DNA of 64,000 nt from DATLLN01 sp963809205. Its GTDB lineage: Bacteria > Actinomycetota > Thermoleophilia > Gaiellales > JAICJC01. A program made the position numbers and the translations under genes. The notes beneath the pieces were generated by a model that saw nothing but the letters and a program-made list of their open reading frames with translations, was not told where the DNA came from and made no database searches. Positions 34,529 through 42,959 of the stretch are shown one piece after another (the stretch's first letter is position 1; every line of letters starts with the position of its first letter). Location: assembly GCA_963809205.1 (NCBI GenBank), contig CAWEIS010000028.1, forward strand, positions 124,001 to 188,000, given 5' to 3'.

Positions 34529-36060
34529 TTAGCGAGCAGACAGCCGAGATGCCACGCCCATAGGCTCGCCGCGGAGAAGCGACGACATCCGGAGTTCGTC
34601 CCTGACCGAGAAGACTACCGGTGCGTACAGGATCAGGCTGGCAACCGACCCGGAGAGAAACGCGGGCCAACTCTCACCGGCCCACAATCTGGCGGCGGCG
34701 CAGCCGGCGCTCACACACAGCACGGCTCCGATCACCGTGCGCACGAGGGCCCAACTCACTGGATGAAGATCCCACAGTCGCCAGCAGCGTACTGCGCTTA
34801 TCGCGCTGATCGTCACGATGCTTACCGACCACGCGATCGCGGCGCCGACCACACCAACGGTGGGATCAACACCAGGTTGATGACGAGATTCACCACCAGG
34901 GATGTCACGGAAGCGACGAGCACAGAGCCACTTCTCCCACCCATCGAGAGAACCATGACGATCGGCCCAAGAGCGATCGAGATGATGTTGGTGAAGGACA
35001 GCACGGCGAGTGCCTTGCCGCCGCCGGCGAAGGAACCTCCGACGATCGAAAGCAACAGCGATGGGAACCACGCCATCAGCACAAGCAGAGGTACGGCGGC
35101 GATGGTCAGCCAGAGCGTCGCCGTGCGGTACACCACGCGCAGTCGAGGCAGCTGCTCCTTCGCGAACAACGCGCCGATCTCCGGCGCCAGAACGATGGAG
35201 AGAGCCACCATGGCGGCTTCTCCCGCGAAGAGATATCTGCCCACGGCCGCGTAGACGCCGGCGGCCGCCGACGAGACAAGCGAACCGACAAGGATGAGAT
35301 CCAGCCATCCAACTCCGATCAGTGAGATGTCGGCGAGCGCTTGCCGTAGGCAGAGGTCCAAAACTCCAGACGATCCAGTGGTGCGGCAACCCGCCCACGG
35401 ATCTGGACTCGAGAGAGGCCGTTCATCAATCCCACTGCGGAGATCAGGAGCGGGATCAGGATGGGCGGTCCGAACCACGCGACGCTCAGCCAGACGGGAT
35501 CCACGTCGATCGTCACGACGACGACGAGCAGCAGCAGGCGGACAACAGGTTTCGCGACGTTCTCCGCGAGCGGATAGACGATCACGGATCCCATGCCGCG
35601 CACAATCGCGAGGATCCCTGCGCTGACAACAGCAAAGGGCAGGAAGACTCCCGCGACGATCCAGGTAGTCGCCGACAACCTCGCCCTCGTGGCGGCCGGC
35701 GAGAGCGGCTGCGATGACATCCCGGCCGGCGATGAGGATCACCCCCAGGGCGGTGGCGAAGAGCCCGACCGGGACGAGCGTGCTCACGCCGAGTCGCCTG
35801 ATGGCGCCTTCGTCCCCAACGGCTGCATACCCGGCAACCGTTCACACAAGTCCCGTTCCGGTTCCGAGCTGGGTGATCACGACAAGGATTGAGAACACTG
35901 CGACGACTTCGAACAGCCGACCCGATGCAGAAGCGCCTAGCGCACGGCCGACAACGACGAGCGCCCCGAAGTTCGCGATCGCGTTCACCGCGCCCGATAA
36001 CAGCATCATGCCGGTACCCCAGGCAAGGCGGCGCCCTCCCACGCCGCCTGGACGCGTCAC
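34529..36060 (-). pseudogene. Wzx-type flippase pseudogene
   Basis: A full-length (about 510 codon) flippase broken by at least four lesions. It begins at GTG 36060 after GGAGG, with 'GTGMMLLSGAVNAIANFGALVVVGRALG'-type sequence. It reaches an in-frame TGA at 35842 (a CGA-to-TGA change would restore 'GLVR'), then continues in the same frame to about 35690. It shifts frame for 'TTWIVAGVFLPFAVVSAGIL', shifts again near 35340 to 'SLIGVGWLDLILVGSLVSS', and shifts a last time near 34865 ('LIP' / 'VGVVGAAIAWSV'). It ends with 'GEPMGVASRLSAR'. The encoded protein cannot be made without multiple corrections. Confidence 0.85.
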
Positions 36061-36309
36061 GATGCCTCCACCTCGACGGCCCGATACACGGCTCGGCGTG
36101 CTGGCCTCCAGCCGCCTCGGGCCGGGACGGCGGCCGTCGTGCGTGCGCCGCGGACGTGAGCCAGGTTCTCTGCGGTTGTGGGCTTCAATCTCTCGCGCAC
36201 GTCCCCCGTGGCACACTAGCGGGGAGGAGAATGTCGTGCCGAAGACCCAGTCGCGCGGGAGGTCGCTGAGTCTGGCCGTCCATTGGATCGCGCATATGCT
36301 CTCCTCACC

Positions 36310-36590
36310 ATGAGGCTTCCCGGAGTCGGCGCGCTGTCGGCGAAATGGCCGTGGATGCGCTACGCGCTGCGCGATCTCGTCCAAGACGATAACACTGCGC
36401 GACTCAATATGGCATACGTCGTCTCTAATCCGCCTGCGACCTTTACTCCGAGGACGAGCACGCCCGTCTCCGCGAACCAGCGTACGCCTCGAGCGGGCGT
36501 TTGGCCGGCCCGGAGATCCTGGAAGTCGGCTGCCGTGAGGGCTTGCAGGGCGAAGGCGCGAAGCAAGCGATACACCGAACCATCACGCGA
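36310..36590 (+). pseudogene. SAM-dependent methyltransferase 5' remnant
   Basis: ATG at 36310 begins 'MRLPGVGALSAKWPWMRYAL', then 'LNMAYVVSNPPATFTP'. One frame change later comes 'EDEHARLREPAYASSG' and 'GPEILEVGCREGLQGE', which looks like methyltransferase motif I with a leading domain. Similarity then stops. The 3' part is missing, replaced by the transposase remnant. The call is based on the short motif I only. Confidence 0.4.
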
Positions 36591-36942
36591 TCACCTCGCT
36601 GGCATCGATGTATCGCACCGCGCCATCGGCGCGCCATCCACACCGTGGAAGGTGGGTGTCCGACCTCACTGTGCGGCCAGCCGGCGCCCGGCCGGTGCGC
36701 TGCCGCGCCGCACAAATCCGCCGCTGCTCAGCCGCCGACAACAGTCGTGGGCTGCGACGTGGCGACGAGCCGTCACACAAGCAGGCGAGCGAGGCTCGCT
36801 GGCGCTCGCTCGCCTGCCGCCACCGCACGCACCACCGATGCGCCGTCGCTGGCGACGCCCAAAGGGACGACGCCACCCGCAACGACGCCCCCGACTCGAC
36901 CGCCCCGACGACCCCGCCACCCCGCAGGTCCGAGCCGCGCAT
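36583..36942 (-). mobile_element. IS481-type transposase remnant
   Basis: On the minus strand the frame reads 'SPATAHRWCVRWRQASERQRASLACL', 'DGSSPRRSPRLLS' and 'RICAARQRTGRAP'. This matches the N-terminal HTH region of IS481/IS3-like transposases ('.TV.kW..Ry...g...L.DrSsrP..sP.......I...R..tgwGp'). The catalytic DDE domain is absent, so only the first third is left. Inverted repeats lie inside (36781-36817) and beside it (36959-37008). Confidence 0.5.
36781..36817. repeat. 13-bp perfect inverted repeat
   Basis: GCAGGCGAGCGAG and its complement are separated by 11 nt inside the transposase remnant. It may be a later insertion, a fold-back element, or part of the mobile element. Confidence 0.6.
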
Positions 36943-36958
36943 TTACCCTGCAACTCAG

Positions 36959-37008
36959 GCGAGCCTCCCCGGCTACTCGTGGCAGACACAGCCAACCGGG
37001 AGGCTCGC
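36959..37008. repeat. Inverted repeat beside the transposase remnant
   Basis: GCGAGCCTCCCCGG and CCGGGAGGCTCGC are complementary except for one extra C, with 23 nt between them. Its position just upstream of the transposase start suggests an element end or a folded end-plus-promoter region. Confidence 0.5.
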
Positions 37009-37374
37009 ATTACCCCCCCTACCCGTTCACAACCCTGTGGGCCGCGTCGGCTAGCGGAGCGACGGCAACGGAGTCGGTTAGGAGGGGTGTGGCTGATCTG
37101 CCAGGTGGCAACTTCAGCTTGTCGGGTCGGGCGGGGCGTTCCGGGACTTCCGGCAGCGCCTCGACTTTTTCGGCGTCTGTTCGGCTCGAGCCGTTATTAT
37201 GAACGGAGCCGAACAGCGGGAAGGACGTTTAGCCGAAGTGACGCCCAATCCAGGGCAGGCCGCACCGGACTCTTCACTCACCGACGAGAGCCCAAACCCT
37301 GGGAACCCCGTCGGCTGCCGTGCCACGCTGTGGTGGCACGGTCCGGCGGTCGAACGGGAACACTACAGGCGGTG
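37009..37374. other. Degenerate stretch without a recognised gene
   Basis: Between the inverted repeat and the asnB remnant, no frame carries a recognisable domain. The composition is mixed, and it is probably debris of the decayed locus. Confidence 0.4.
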
Positions 37375-37491
37375 AGCGATCGTCGCGCCGGCCGCGGCGA
37401 CTTCGGATGTGCGATCTAGATGATGGCGATGGTAGAGCTGTGGCACCGGACGTTCATCGGTCAGCTTGGGCAACCTGGCGTCGCTGTATGA
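37375..37491 (+). pseudogene. 3' remnant of a second asnB
   Basis: The last about 35 codons resemble the end of asnB at 33650-33751: 'RRAGRGDFGCAI' then 'MAMVELWHRTFIGQ', against 'RRGRRDYGYAI' then 'MAMVELWYRTFIDQ'. A TAG codon replaces the Trp after 'AI'. The DNA identity is obvious over about 80 nt. The copy has lost everything upstream. Confidence 0.8.
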
Positions 37492-38578
37492 GATTGATCA
37501 CGCGCCGACGGACGTCCGGCAGACGCAGCCTGACGATCGTGACGAACGTCGCGGCTCCGTACCGCGATGCCGTCTTCCTAGAGCTCGAGCGGCGACTGCA
37601 CTCGGAGGTGTACCTGCTCGCCGCCGATGAGCCGAACCGCGGCTGGGGCGACCGCACGATCCCCTACCGCGCAGTTCGGACGCCGTCGGTCGCCATACAT
37701 GGCGGTCGACGACCGTGGTACATCGCGATGCCGACCTGGCTTCGGCGGAGTGACTACATCATGGTGGGAGGCTTCGGCGCGCCGGCCATGGTCACCTCGC
37801 TCCTTCGGCCTCGATCGACGTTGATCTGGTCGGAGGAACTCCCGCGACCGAGTCGGGACGAAGCGCGGTTAGGGAAGCGCTGCGCCGCCTCCTGGTGCGA
37901 CGGAGCCGAGCCGGCGTCGCAGTCGGCGTAGAATCTGAGCGCTACCTGCGCGGGCTCGGAGCCTCCGAGGTCCTGTTATTACCCAACGTTTCGAACGTTG
38001 CTCCATTTCCCGCGGCAGCCACGGCCCACACAACGCGCGGCCTCGTTCTCGCGCACGTCGGTGACTGGAGTCATTGCAAAGGCGCAGACGAGCATGCCAC
38101 GATCTTTCATGATCTCCGACGCGATCCTTCCGTTCGGACGCGGCTCGTCATTGCGGGGCATGTCCTGGACCGTCGGCTGCCGGCCCAAGCGGACTACCTC
38201 GGTTATCTCCCAGGTGACGATCTCTGGGTGCGATTACGTGAGCGGTCCGTGCGCTACCTACTGCTCCTGTCAAAGGGGGATACGTGGGGTTTCGTCGTTC
38301 CCGAGGCACTCGCGAACGGCGTGATTCCGGTCGTCTCGCCTGGGGTCGGCTGCGCGGCTGACGTGGTGGCGCCGCTGTGTGAAGACCTGATCGTCGCCGA
38401 CACCTCACAGGCACTACGTGTCATCCGGGAGCTGGAGTCCGACGATGCACGTCGCCAGTGGCTGATCAACAGGGGAAGCGCCCAGACGCAGCAGCGAACG
38501 GCTCAGTGGGCCGCCGCGGTTTTCTCCGATCAGCTCGCGCGGCTCGACGAACCGAGACACGGTCGCCGCCCACTGTGA
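37488..38578 (+). pseudogene. Glycosyltransferase (GT4-like) with a frameshift
   Basis: The first part (from the ATG at 37488) reads 'LTIVTNVAAPYRDAVFLELERRL' and 'TLIWSEELPRPSRDEARLG', then stops at 37931. In another frame the protein resumes with 'LRRLLVRRSRAGVAVGVESERYLRGLG', 'VLLLPNVSNV', 'LVLAHVGDWSHCKG', 'LLLSKGDTWGFVVPEALANGVIPVVS' and a normal C-terminal end at 38578. The crossover is near 37870-37895. If it is one base of sequencing error the gene is intact at about 360 residues; otherwise it is a recent pseudogene. It ends 10 nt from the convergent sulfotransferase. Confidence 0.75.
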
Positions 38579-38588
38579 GTGACCGTCC

Positions 38589-39575
38589 TCATACCATTTC
38601 GGCAGTAAGTGCGCGCCTCTCGCTCGGTCGCCCGATGTACCCGTACCGCAGCAGCAACGGAGCCGAGAGTGCCGTGACGACTGCCCGCTCGCGGGTGGGC
38701 ATTCGGCGTTGCCATTCGAGATCTGCCTTGACGGTGTCGATTGAACCGAACCGCACGCGATTTCCGCCGATCATATGGCCCTTCCGCACTGGTTCCGGTC
38801 GCGCGCCGAGAGCATCCCGCTGTCGAATCGCTCGTTCGTCGTGCGTCGCTCGTTGGTCGTGCTTCCCGTGCGTGACCACCTCTTCCACCACCTCATCGGT
38901 CGATGACGCAAGAGCCTCATACCGGACGAGAAGCGTTGGAACGCCGCTTCTGCCGAGCCATTCAAACAGTATGTTCTTGACATCCCATTCAACGGCGCAC
39001 CGCCAAGCCGACCTTGTGTTCATGAACGTCCCTGATAGGAGCGGATGATGGGCGTACTCAGGACGGGCCACATCGCGCTTCCCCCAAGAATACGCGACGC
39101 CGCGACAGTCCCGGACGAGATGCGCGACCCGCAACCGAATCTCGCCGGATTCTCGAAGCAGGAAGGCGTACGGCGGATCCTTCGACGAGTCGACCACGAC
39201 GTCGCAGCCCGACACAGACTGCACCGCTCGGTAGAGCGACGTAAGACAGCGAACATACTCAGCGAGCTCCCGTTCATATCGACGGCGCCACGCCGGAAGA
39301 AGAACCCGATGCAGAGACCGGTGCCGTGTGAACATCCTGTCGAATCGCAGCATGGCAACGAGATCGACGGCGTCCCATCCTCCGAACGCGTCGACTCCGA
39401 CCTGCGACCAGAATGCACAGCTGCGAAACGGCATCCCACACGAACAGAGCTCGTTGGTCCGCACGGCTTGCCAGACGCCGTGAAACTCCCCGACGGGAAA
39501 GAGCCCGTCGTGCCCGCCGAGCAGCGCAGCCAGCACCGTGCTGCCGCTTCGGCCTTCGCCGCCGACGAAGAGCAC
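38589..39575 (-). CDS. Sulfotransferase family protein (copy 1)
   Basis: A 328-residue PAPS-dependent sulfotransferase. The N-terminal 'GGEGRSGSTVLAALLGGHDGLFPVGE' is the 5'-phosphosulfate-binding loop. 'VVDSSKDPPYAFLL' followed by 'HLVRDCRGVAYSWGKR' is the 3'-phosphate-binding region. The C terminus has 'GGNRVRFGS' and 'LLLRYGY'. It probably sulfates the exopolysaccharide or a lipid. The start is GTG at 39575; an in-frame stop lies just upstream, so the protein cannot be longer, and no good ribosome-binding site is present. It is the only apparently whole gene in the decayed island. Confidence 0.85.
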   Translation of the reverse strand: MLFVGGEGRSGSTVLAALLGGHDGLFPVGEFHGVWQAVRTNELCSCGMPFRSCAFWSQVGVDAFGGWDAVDLVAMLRFDRMFTRHRSLHRVLLPAWRRRYERELAEYVRCLTSLYRAVQSVSGCDVVVDSSKDPPYAFLLRESGEIRLRVAHLVRDCRGVAYSWGKRDVARPEYAHHPLLSGTFMNTRSAWRCAVEWDVKNILFEWLGRSGVPTLLVRYEALASSTDEVVEEVVTHGKHDQRATHDERAIRQRDALGARPEPVRKGHMIGGNRVRFGSIDTVKADLEWQRRMPTRERAVVTALSAPLLLRYGYIGRPSERRALTAEMV

Positions 39576-39802
39576 CGGGATCTTATTGACGGATGGTCTG
39601 GCATGTCGTTGATCCTAGCCTCCCTGTCCGGCGCCCTCGAGGCGGAACTCCTTGAGTGCAAGGCCATGGTCGGTCCCAGCCTGAACCGTAACCGACGAGT
39701 GGCACTGCGCGACGGCCTGATTGTCGTTGCCGTATCAGCCGCCTCCCTCTCGGCTGGAATCCTCCTGGTCTGGACGCCCGACTTGCCGCGCTCCTCGTCG
39801 GC

Positions 39803-41080
39803 GTGCTGCTCGCGGCCTGCGCCCTCCTGGCGACCACCACCTGGTCGTTCGAGGTCGCAGTGCTTGTGGCGGCGATTGTCATCAGTGGGACCACGAACCT
39901 CCCACAGCTGGTGGAGGTAGGACCGGTCTCCGGCCTCGGTGCACTCACCATCACCTGCGGTCTCCTGTTCGTGCCCTTCTGGTTCCTCGAAGCACATGCT
40001 GTAGTTCGCATCCCGCCCTGGCTCCGGATATTCGTGCTCTGGGTCGTCACTGCCTCGATCCTGAGTTGGCCGGTCGAGTTCCTCGGTCTCCAGAACGTCT
40101 TGGTGTTCGCGCTGTTCGCCGCGACAATCGCCATGGCCTGGCTGTTCACCCTGGAAGACGATGGGTTCCCGGATCGGATCGATACGGGTGTTCATCTCGC
40201 GGCATGGTTGGCAGCGGCGCTGTATGGTGCAAGCGTCCTGCTGGGTGGGCTCGGCAGCGGAGCAGTAATGGGTAGCCGTTCCTACGCCCTATTCGCCCTA
40301 GTCCCGTTCGGATGGGCCCTCAGCCACATCAGGTTCGAACGACGGTATCGGCTGCTCGCCGTGGTGCTATTCATGTTGATTCTCTTCAGCCTCTCACGTG
40401 GAGCGCTCGTGGCAGCGACGATCATGGTCGCCCTTGCTTGGTTCGACGTGCGAAACGTCGGAGCATGGGTCAAGACGGCAAGCGTCGTCCTAATCGCGAG
40501 CATTGCATTCTCCTTGGCCCTAGACCTAGTGCCCGGTCTGCAATCTCGTTTCTATGCTGGAGATGTTCAAACCGTCGCCGGCGGGCTTGCAGTCAACACC
40601 AGCGGCCGCGAATCGATCTGGCGGCCAGTCTGGGATGACTACCTGAGGTCACCCGTCATCGGTCACGGCCCAGGAACGGGCGACGCACTCACGGCGAAAC
40701 TGTCAAGCCCGGAGCAAGGTGGTACGGGCGGCGCCGGGAACGTGCACAACGACTACCTACGGATCTTGCACGACTACGGAATTGTCGGCCTGTTCCTCTG
40801 GATCGCCGCAGCAGCGACCCTGATCCATACCTTGTATAAAGGCACTGGTGTCGTTTCAGCCCCACGCGCAAAAATGTGGCCGTGGGCCGGGTACCTCTCG
40901 CTCGTCGGGATCTCACTTGAGATGGTCGTCGATAATCCAGTGATCGAAGTCGACGTCATGGTGCCCCTCGGAATCTTGGTCGGCGTAGGCTTGGCATTCG
41001 CCGGCGGTCGCGTCGTCGAACAGCCAGGCCATCGTTCGCTCCCGGCGCCCAATGACGTCCCAGTGGTCAGCTCCCCATGA
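39803..41080 (+). CDS. O-antigen ligase / Wzy-type polymerase, N terminus frameshifted
   Basis: A membrane protein with about 11 helices and the Wzy_C/ligase signature 'SPVIGHGPGTGD' plus 'NVHNDYLRILHDYGIVGLFLW'. It joins or polymerises lipid-linked glycans on the outer face of the membrane. The open frame begins at GTG 39803 inside a helix. The natural start seems to be upstream in another frame, at ATG 39666 or earlier ('DGLIVVAVSAASLSAGILLVW'), with a one-base shift near 39775. It therefore may lack its first TM. The stop overlaps the next start (ATGA). Confidence 0.8.
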   Translation: MLLAACALLATTTWSFEVAVLVAAIVISGTTNLPQLVEVGPVSGLGALTITCGLLFVPFWFLEAHAVVRIPPWLRIFVLWVVTASILSWPVEFLGLQNVLVFALFAATIAMAWLFTLEDDGFPDRIDTGVHLAAWLAAALYGASVLLGGLGSGAVMGSRSYALFALVPFGWALSHIRFERRYRLLAVVLFMLILFSLSRGALVAATIMVALAWFDVRNVGAWVKTASVVLIASIAFSLALDLVPGLQSRFYAGDVQTVAGGLAVNTSGRESIWRPVWDDYLRSPVIGHGPGTGDALTAKLSSPEQGGTGGAGNVHNDYLRILHDYGIVGLFLWIAAAATLIHTLYKGTGVVSAPRAKMWPWAGYLSLVGISLEMVVDNPVIEVDVMVPLGILVGVGLAFAGGRVVEQPGHRSLPAPNDVPVVSSP

Positions 41081-42333
41081 CGAGCGACGGCGCAAACAGC
41101 GCGCGCGTGACAGTCGTCATGCCGGTGTACAACAAATGCTCTGTCGTTAGGCGGGCAGTTCTGTCGGTGCTGAATCAGACCGTTCCGGACTTCGAGATCG
41201 TGATCGTCGATGACGGCTCGACCGACGGCAGTGCTGACGTCATCCGTACGTTCTCCGACAGGCGCATCCGGATCGTGGAGCAGCCGAACGCCGGCGAAGG
41301 CGCGGCGCGCAACACCGGCATCCACGCATCGACGACCGATCTTGTAGCGTTTTGTGACGCTGACGATGAATGGTGTCCACTGTTCCTCGAGGAGGTCCTC
41401 GCCCTCGCCGCGGCCTACCCGAGCTGCGATGTGTATGGCACAAGTTACGTGCTGAAAGAACCAGACGGCGCTACAAGGGAGCCGGTGCTACGAGCCGTTC
41501 CAACAAGGGATTGGCGTGGAGCTTTGCATAACTACTTCGCGGTCGCGGCGCGGTCTGATCCTCCCATGTGCTCGTCGTCCGTGTGCGCCCGCAAGCCTGT
41601 ACTCGAGGCGATCGGCGGCTTCCCCGCAGACGTCGTCATAGGCGGCGATCTCGTCACATGGGCGCGACTTGCTGTGTACTATCGAATCGCGTACTCGGCT
41701 CGGCCGCTGGCGAGCGTTTCGCTTCGGGGTGCGTTCGGTGCACCACCGAACGGCCGGCCGACACGGATTCCCGACCATGGCGACCCCGTTGGCCAAGAGC
41801 TGGCGCAGATGCTGGGCGACATTTCACCGGCGCAGGTGAAGGACTTCAGGTGCTTCCTCGCTCGTTGGCATCGCATGCGCGCGGAGATGTTCGTCCGACT
41901 CGATCACCGTTCGGACGCGCTCCGAGAGCTTCGACGTCGATACACTACTGCCAGACCGCACCCGCCCCGTATGCGCTTGGGGTCCTGGCTGTGTCGCCGC
42001 AATTTGTACGGCGTCGCGCACTGTCAATGTTCGCCTGGGCTATCAGGCGCCGCCGACGCCGACGTTAGCCGGCACTCTCGTAGTCGCTTGTACGTACTCC
42101 CACCTGGACCCAATCGATCAGGGTCGTGCGTCACCGTGGTGCACTCGCGGCGCTCCACACCGACCACAAGGCTGTCGTTTGGCCCTGGACTCCAACGGAT
42201 TGCCGACTCCGACGGATACTCGCCGCCAATGGTCATTCCAGTTCGCTATCGCTCGACTCGGCGCCGGAGTCACAGCCATTTTGAAGCCGCCTGCTCCCCC
42301 TACGGACGGCAAGCCGCAGTCGTCCTCGTGTAA
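41077..42333 (+). CDS. Glycosyltransferase family 2, probable C-terminal frameshift
   Basis: A GT-A inverting transferase with 'VTVVMPVYNKCSVVRRAVLSVLNQT', 'EIVIVDDGSTDGS', 'NAGEGAARNTGI' and the metal-binding 'FCDADDEW'. The first about 295 residues look normal. After 'RRRYTTARPHPP' the frame continues without family character to 42333. A different frame at the same place gives 'YALGVLAVSPQFVRRRAL' and an Arg-rich end at 42068, the usual finish of such proteins. A one-base change near 41960 would explain this. The product may still be active, because the catalytic domain is before the break. Confidence 0.82.
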   Translation: MTSDGANSARVTVVMPVYNKCSVVRRAVLSVLNQTVPDFEIVIVDDGSTDGSADVIRTFSDRRIRIVEQPNAGEGAARNTGIHASTTDLVAFCDADDEWCPLFLEEVLALAAAYPSCDVYGTSYVLKEPDGATREPVLRAVPTRDWRGALHNYFAVAARSDPPMCSSSVCARKPVLEAIGGFPADVVIGGDLVTWARLAVYYRIAYSARPLASVSLRGAFGAPPNGRPTRIPDHGDPVGQELAQMLGDISPAQVKDFRCFLARWHRMRAEMFVRLDHRSDALRELRRRYTTARPHPPRMRLGSWLCRRNLYGVAHCQCSPGLSGAADADVSRHSRSRLYVLPPGPNRSGSCVTVVHSRRSTPTTRLSFGPGLQRIADSDGYSPPMVIPVRYRSTRRRSHSHFEAACSPYGRQAAVVLV

Positions 42334-42454
42334 CACTGGGGGGCAGCTGGCGCGGCAGAAACGGCCGAAGGTGACCTTCCCCACCGCGCGCCCCTCTCAG
42401 AGGCGCAACTCCGACACCTGGAGTCGCGCTATCGGGTTGTACCGGGCAGCCGAG

Positions 42455-42732
42455 CTCCTTCAGCAGTACGCCGAAGTCGGCATGGGCAACGGTTTCCGGT
42501 GGCGATCACATTCGTCGACGACCCCTTCACCGTGCCGCGACCACAGGGGTTCATGCCGCCGCCTCGCCGGCGAACTCCGTTGCGGTCACCGGAACCACCA
42601 CCGCTCAAGCAATCCAGCAACAGATAGAGGTGCTTCCGCCGAGCGAGCGCCGTCAGATCGCCGAGCGATTGCTCGACCTCGCCGGCACCGACCCAGCCAA
42701 TGCCGGACTTCGAAGAGCAGGACGCCCACAAT
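42455..42732 (+). pseudogene. Possible PIN-toxin / antitoxin remnants
   Basis: Short fragments only. 'RAAELLQQYAEVGMG' and, one frame away, 'VDDPFTVPRPQGF' recall the C-terminal end of PIN-domain toxins. Further on, 'AQAIQQQIEVLPPSERRQIAERLLDL' resembles small addiction-module antitoxins. None has a start codon and ribosome-binding site. The rest of 42334-42959 shows nothing recognisable. Confidence 0.3.
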
Positions 42733-42959
42733 GACTACGAAGTGAAGCCCGTCGACCCTAAACTAGGGCGTTGTTATCGCCTCGGCGATCCTTGTCCCAT
42801 GCAAGTATCATCCGCATGTTATCCGGTGCTCTAGGCAGAACTGACTAACCTCAATGCTCTGCGGATTAGAAACAGGGCCCTCCGGGCGGCGCTTTCTTGC
42901 GCGGCGCCAGCACTGGCCTGTGCTAGGCGTAGCCACACCTCCCACTGGTACTACCTCCG

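Noticed and set aside
36283..37419. 378-codon plus-strand frame across the decayed island
   Set aside because: Only its first 40 codons look like protein (methyltransferase remnant). The rest is Arg/Pro-rich and crosses the transposase and asnB remnants.
42179..42745. 188-codon frame after the GT2 gene
   Set aside because: No start signal and no domain. It overlaps fragments in other frames that better resemble toxin/antitoxin remnants.
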